A stretch of 64,000 bases of DNA from contig NC_085925.1 of NCBI RefSeq assembly GCF_035222485.1, forward strand, positions 3,162,001-3,226,000, given 5' to 3'. The position numbers and the translations under genes were made by a program. The notes beneath the pieces were generated by a model. The model was not told the DNA's origin. It made no database searches and was given only the letters and a program-made list of their open reading frames with translations. Shown piece after piece: positions 58,844 to 64,000 of the stretch (positions within the stretch are counted from its first letter, which is position 1; every line of letters starts with the position of its first letter). This stretch comes from Podospora pseudoanserina (Eukaryota; Ascomycota; Sordariomycetes; Sordariales; Podosporaceae).

Positions 58844-61039
58844 TCAACCCTCCAACACAGTCAACTCCACCCCCAAACTCGCACACAAACCACTCAACTC
58901 CCCAAACCCAACCATCCCCCCCCTTCCACCCCACTGCAACACCCTCGCCTTCGGCCGCCTCCAATCCACACCCTCCCACCGTCCCAACCTCTCCACCTCC
59001 CTCCTCGTCCCCTCAAACCCCCTCACCTCCAAATACCCCTTTCCAAACTCGGGCTTCCCCCACCGCGCAAACGCCCCCCAGTAATCAACCACCAACCGCT
59101 CAAAAGCAAAGTCGTTACCATCCCTATCCGGCAACCCTCCCCTAGCCTCTGTCCCAAAAACAATCATTTGCTCCCCCGCATGACACTTGTAGTACTCCAT
59201 ATCCAAAATCCCCTTAGGGTACCCGTTGGTGCTAGGAGGTCGACACCAATCACGGGAGTATCCCGGCATCTGGTAGGTCCGGTTGAAGACAAAATAGTAC
59301 GTGTCTTTGAAGGTGCCGTGGCGGGAGGCGCTATAGGCTTTGGCGAGGGAGGGGCAGGTGAAGATTAACGAGGAGAGAAGGGAGATGGTGCTGTTGAGTA
59401 TGGCGGCTTCGTTGTTTTGGAGGGCGAGAGTGCTCGCCGGGAGGGAGAACAAAGAGGTGGAGTTGGCGGGGAGGCCAAAGTGCTTCTGGGCGACGGTGTT
59501 GAAGTACTGGATGAAGGTTGCGTTGGGGGCCGGGGGGTCGTCAATCATGACGCCGACTTCGTCGCGGGTGATGCCTAGCATGACGGGAATCTTGGAGGCC
59601 AGAGTGGAGGTGAAGTTGAGGGTTGGAGTGGTGAGGTAGAGACCGTCTTGGACGATACCGCTGGTTTCGTGAGCAAAGACACAAGAATGGAAGCGGAATA
59701 GTGGACTTACTAGGCGTTGGTCGGCAGGTTGACGAGGTCGAAGCCGCTTAGCTTTCCGAGACAGGCAACTTTGTCTTTTGCATCCAAACAGCCGGCGTCT
59801 TTCAACACGTTCTTGGTGGTCGTCTCAAAATTGTGGGCCAGTGTGTCGTAGAAAATGGCAGGGGTGACAGGCCTTTCCGGGCTTGGGTATCCATCTGGGT
59901 TGGATTGTAGGATAGCACGGTGAAATAGGCCCTTTGCCTTTGGCGAACTGAGGACGACATGAGTGCCCAAAGCACCGGCAGACTCTCCGAATAAGGTCAC
60001 TTTGTTCGGGTCACCGCCAAAGTACTTGATGTACTTGTTGACCCACTCCAAGGCAGTAATCATGTCTGAGATGGCGTAGTTTCCCTTGTGGACATCATCA
60101 TTCAGGTTCAAGAAACCAAGCGAGCCGACGCGGTAGTTGACAGACACCACCACGACATCGCCCCTCGAGGCAAGGTTGGTTCCATCCGTGTTTGGATTCT
60201 TTCCAGAACCGGATGTCAAGCCTCCGCCGTAGAGATATAGCATGACAGGCTTCAACTGTTTCTTGGCATCTTGGCCAGCCATACGCGGCAGGTAAGGCGT
60301 CCAGACATTGGCAAACAGGCAGTCCTCGCTGCTGCCACTGGTGACTTCGCCGATGGGTTGCGAGCAGTCTGCTCCGGCCTTGGTGGCGTCAATCTCGCCG
60401 TCCTCTCCGTAATTGGCGACTTTGGAGTAGGTGAACCGCCTCGGTGGGTCGGCAAAGCGCAGGCCGCGGAACTTCCAGGCGTGTAGGTCGCGGTAACCGG
60501 TCACCAGTTTCGAACCAACAAACTGCTGGACTTGCCAGTTGGATTGGGTGTCATCGACGGTCTGGTTGGACACTCGGGCTGACTGGGAACAGAGGGTAGG
60601 TAACTCGGTGGAGCAATCAACATTGCGAGTCTTGCCTGTGGCATCAATGGCCCGACACTTATCAGCGTTGGGGTTGCTCTTGGAAACCCAGTAGAGCTGG
60701 TCCCGTGGGACCACTCCAAGGTATGCTTGATAGGGCAATGATCTCGCCAACGTGGTGGTGAATTTAGACTTCTTAGGGTCCCATGTCTCTTCTCCGAGCA
60801 GCTGACAGGCCATGGCGGCGGCATAGTTGGGACTGGGCTGGTTGATGAGGATGGCGGCGGACTTGTCATTTTCGGCACCTATTCGGGTGTCAGTGATATC
60901 ACTCTCCATCTTGATCCGACAAGACCTCACCGTCAAGATTGTTCTGTGACAGTATGGTCAAACCACCCCCGGTGAACAGACACTGTGCCCCTGGGGCCAG
61001 AGCCGTGGCCAGAAATATGATTGTCGTTGACCAACGCAT
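58844..61039 (-). CDS. Secreted type-B carboxylesterase/lipase
   Basis: Three exons (61039-60931, 60878-59711, 59660-58844) give 697 residues with a clear signal peptide ('MRWSTTIIFLATALAPGAQC'). The alpha/beta-hydrolase type-B signature is complete: 'SSEDCLFANVWTP', oxyanion 'LYGGGLTSGSG', nucleophile elbow 'FGESAGALG', and a later 'YKCHAGEQMIVFG' supplying the catalytic His; the acid is likely in the 'ITRDEVG' region or nearby. About 110 residues precede the usual hydrolase start, longer than typical. Likely an extracellular or vacuolar ester hydrolase of unknown substrate. Start chosen at the ATG directly before the signal peptide. Confidence 0.88.
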
Positions 61040-63099
61040 CTTTGAAGCTGATGGCTTGGTACAGGTTTCGTGGCCGGGTGAGTCGAGGTGGAGGTCTGAC
61101 ATCTCGGTGTCAACCTCGACATTTTATGTCGATGAAATGACAGGGGGTTCATTCCTTTTCGGCCGGGAGGGCCGAGGCGGACACCGGAGGTGCGGGTTGG
61201 GGAGATGCAAGTGCGTGATCTGAACATATTGGTGACAAATTAGCCGATAGTTGCCCCACGACTCGGCCCGTCTACGCGAATCTCTTGATTGTCCGCCAGT
61301 CTAATTGCAAAAGCTTCTCTTCTCCTCAAGTGTGGTAGATGGAACCTTGGCGATGTTCCGAGAGCCTGGTTTGGAGTGTGTGTTTCTGGTACTTCATCTC
61401 CACCTCGGGCATAGGCTTTTTCAGTGTGGTTGCAAGGTTTCTCTCCATGGTGTTGCCGTTAGGTGTCTCCCACGGTACAGGCTAATATCTGAAAAGAGGA
61501 AAGCCACACATTAGAGGGGCAAAACAACTAATAAGGCTGGCACCAGAGAAACATGACGTATGATGTAGATGGAGTTTGCTTCTGATACTAACACACTGGC
61601 GGAGGGGCGGGATGGCCCGTCGATACGGCGCCATGTTCGATCAGATGGAGCCGGGGGGTTCGGAAGAGCAGCCGTTGGTGCCAAGGAGCGAGCATCCAGC
61701 GGTTCCAAAGTTCCACGAAAGGGTCCAGATTCCAAGAACCAGGTTGATGCCCCGAGGAGAAACAATTGACCGCCTTTTTGCGGGGGAGGGTGGCGGTTCA
61801 GTTCATGCATCCCGTTCTCGTAATGCACATCCGACATATCCCACGGGCAGGGCAAGAGGTCGAGCAGAGCAGAGCGGGTGTGGGGTGTTGGGTATTAGAT
61901 AACGATATGGTGTTGGTTGCAGGGCAGTGCTGCAATGTTTCCCGCACAGACCACCGTCTACAGCAGCATAATCCCTGAGGCGGCCCAATTAGGGGATTCC
62001 GTTGCCCCGGAGGCATGCGCTAGCGCACAAACCATGCAGCACCTTCAGTGCCCAGTCGAGATCGCATCTCAGCGTCCTCCAAACCACGTTTCGCACACGT
62101 TTTTGTGGCGCACTACACCCGGAACTAGTGATTGCTTTTTACGAGCACGCTGCAGCATCATGTCACCACATGCTGGCCATCTTATCTCAGTCAGGCAGGT
62201 GTCCAAGACAAGGAGACAAAGACTCGCCTGGCCATTTGACACTCGGACTTATACACAGCATTGCCAAGCCAGCCGGATGGTGCCAAGACTACGACGACGT
62301 TTCTTGGAGATGCACGAACCATATTTCGAACGTCTGGAATTCCGCTCTGGCCTATCTCAACGCATGAAATGCCTCGGTGCTTACCTACCACATGGCACTC
62401 AAACGCGCCCTTCCACTCCTTCACTGCTGCATCGGCCCCTCTTTTCCCGCCCGTCTTCTCCTCTCTGGGCTTCCCCCTTCCCCCCCGCGCGCAACAATGT
62501 TTGACAGTTTCTGTCAAAGTCAAATAAGAGTCAGAGAAATGATCGGCCGAGTGGGCCCGCGGTCGGACAGGCGGAGGAATAGCCTAATGAAGGAGTGTTA
62601 CATCCACTGCACTTTTGGCCTGCAGTGCTCTTCGAGAACCTGTCTCATGTCATCCGTTGAACCCTGCCACCAGCCGCCCGCAGAAAGAGAGCCTCTCGGT
62701 GAAGATGCCGTTCCCAGCGAAGCTCCCCTTGGCCCGCACGTGGCCGGAGAGATACCCCGGGTTTTATCTGCTGCTTGGTTTGCTTGCTTGCCTGTGGATT
62801 CCCGTTGGTTTTATATAACCCTCCGCGTCTGCAGTCTGGACCTCTAGACCTCTGGACCTCCTCCATCTGATGTCGACTGCCCGCTCACCAGTCACCAGAG
62901 GCAAATTGCCAACGTTAAATCGACGTCACGCAGCATCCGAAATCGGGTAAGACGGGCGGCTGTGCTCCAGATTGACCTTGCCTCGCGGAGCACTTGGGTC
63001 ATCACAATGTCAAAATAACGACGGGCCTCGAACAAACCTTTTATCTTTCACCACCAACAAATAACCGCCGATTGAGGAGGAGCATCATCACCAGCAATC
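61040..63099. other. Intergenic, 2 kb
   Basis: Several overlapping open frames of 100-195 codons, none with recognisable features, start context or consistent splicing. A run of GACCTCT repeats lies near 62838-62865. Confidence 0.45.
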
Positions 63100-63540
63100 A
63101 TGGGACAAAAGCAATCCAGTGTGCCGGTGGGTCTTTGATCCGATATCTTCTTCTTCAATCTCCGCGCCCTCATGACTAACATTGTCTCTCAGGCAACCTT
63201 TTTCTGCCCCAACACGGGCGAGGAGCTTGAGAACCCTCTCGGCCTCTGCACCCACTGCCAGGCCGCCCACGACATCATCTGGCAGTCTGTCTTCATATGC
63301 CCCAATACAGGCTACAGAATAGACACTCTTTCTCGACGACCCGACAAAGAATGCCCCTCTTGCTTTCAGATGCACCAGCCATACAGCAAGCGAGTCTACA
63401 TCTGTCCAGTCACCGGCGCCCAAATCCCACACCCCAAAGAGACGGGCGGGAAATGCCAAAAGTGCAAACGTAGCCACGAAGACAACTCGACGCCCATGAC
63501 CAGCAAGGAGGCCGTGATGGCGAGGGGCCTGAGAGATTGA
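63100..63540 (+). CDS. Small protein with three zinc-ribbon-like repeats and N-myristoylation signal
   Basis: Two exons (63100-63126 and 63193-63540; the intron has a GACTAAC branch) give 124 residues. The first exon encodes only 'MGQKQSSVP', matching the N-myristoylation motif (Gly2, Ser6). The rest is three tandem modules of the form C-P-x-T-G ... C-x2-C: 'CPNTGEELENPLGLCTHC', 'CPNTGYRIDT...CPSC' and 'CPVTGAQIPH...CQKC'. The four cysteines per module are spaced for zinc binding. No family name is recognised. A membrane-tethered zinc protein is inferred. Confidence 0.72.
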
Positions 63541-64000
63541 ATCAAATACGTCATCAATACCTCACTCCGGACCGTTGAGAGGGAAGTCGATCTGATGCCA
63601 ACACCCAAGCGCAGAGCTTATTTGTAATCAGAAGGCGACAGGACCCAGGATGAGACCTTTTTCTTTTGTTTTCTCCCGATACCCACTACTTTTCTATGTA
63701 CTTGTCAACATTCGTGTGTATTTTATTGGCATCTCTGGAAACGATATTCGGGAGCAGTTGTGCACGATACCCTCAGGATGACCGTTTCTTTTTGGGAAAT
63801 GAAATTGGATACTTGTTCTCATCTTTTTGGCCCTGGAACAGTCAGTGTGAACTGTCGCTAGTCGGATTTACTGCCGATGCTTTGGAATGCTCTGGCCGCA
63901 CTGTTGACGAGCACGAAGGCCGGACGTGTTACGATACACTGACAACCGAGTGGGCAGCGTCTTATATTTGAATGCAACATGCCACTGCCATCAGCTTTCA
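63541..64000. other. Intergenic to window edge
   Basis: No supported gene. A 101-codon frame (63666-63971) starts with a hydrophobic stretch but has no conserved features. Confidence 0.4.

Noticed and set aside
61576-62847. Several overlapping ORFs of 100-195 codons between the esterase and the zinc-ribbon gene
   Set aside because: No conserved motif, no consistent splice sites, and different frames compete over the same DNA.

Overview
The window is nuclear DNA of a filamentous ascomycete (Pezizomycotina). Its genes are split by introns of about 50-90 nt with GTRNGT donors and CTRAC/CTAAC branch sites. Incompatibility-type genes (HET, NACHT-ankyrin) are abundant. Repeats are converted by CpA to TpA changes, the signature of repeat-induced point mutation (RIP). 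A Sordariomycete, possibly Sordariales, is likely; this is inference and I cannot name the species.

Layout. 1-2998: the 3' end of a PhoD-like phosphatase gene, then a small secreted crystallin-fold protein. 2999-23809: one Ty1/copia element (184-bp LTRs, target-site duplication CAAGG) that holds two later insertions of the same Ty3/gypsy chromovirus family. Copy B (16137-23599, + strand, TSD TTTAA) is very heavily RIPed. Copy A (4093-11507, - strand, TSD CTACG) is much younger, with four LTR differences and readable gag-pol. Opposite to pol, the chromovirus carries a Zn2Cys6-like/coiled-coil ORF and a tRNA-like unit with Pol III boxes, hairpin and T-run. 23850-25130: a RIPed HNH-nuclease pseudogene beside the copia insertion. 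26740-27580: a non-autonomous inverted-repeat element with repeated AACGGTT motifs.

27665-41572 is an incompatibility/immune-type neighbourhood. A full-length HET gene with one in-frame stop and a truncated HET gene diverge from one short intergenic region. An AT-rich RIPed block enclosing a GC-rich island follows. Then come a third degenerate HET gene, a divergent gene for an unusual 994-residue protein kinase with a large unrecognised C-terminal domain, and a CorA-like membrane protein. 42982-45792 encodes an amino-acid permease. 46594-52706 encodes a 2018-residue NACHT-ankyrin (NLR-like) protein.

53035-64000 is an ordinary chromosomal stretch: a MAPEG protein, a PEBP-like protein, an FAD monooxygenase fused to a polytopic membrane domain, a secreted type-B carboxylesterase, and a small protein with three zinc-ribbon-like repeats and an N-myristoylation signal. 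The monooxygenase and esterase are neighbours and could share a small-molecule pathway, but no synthase gene is visible. Exon boundaries were assigned by eye from splice signals and reading-frame continuity.
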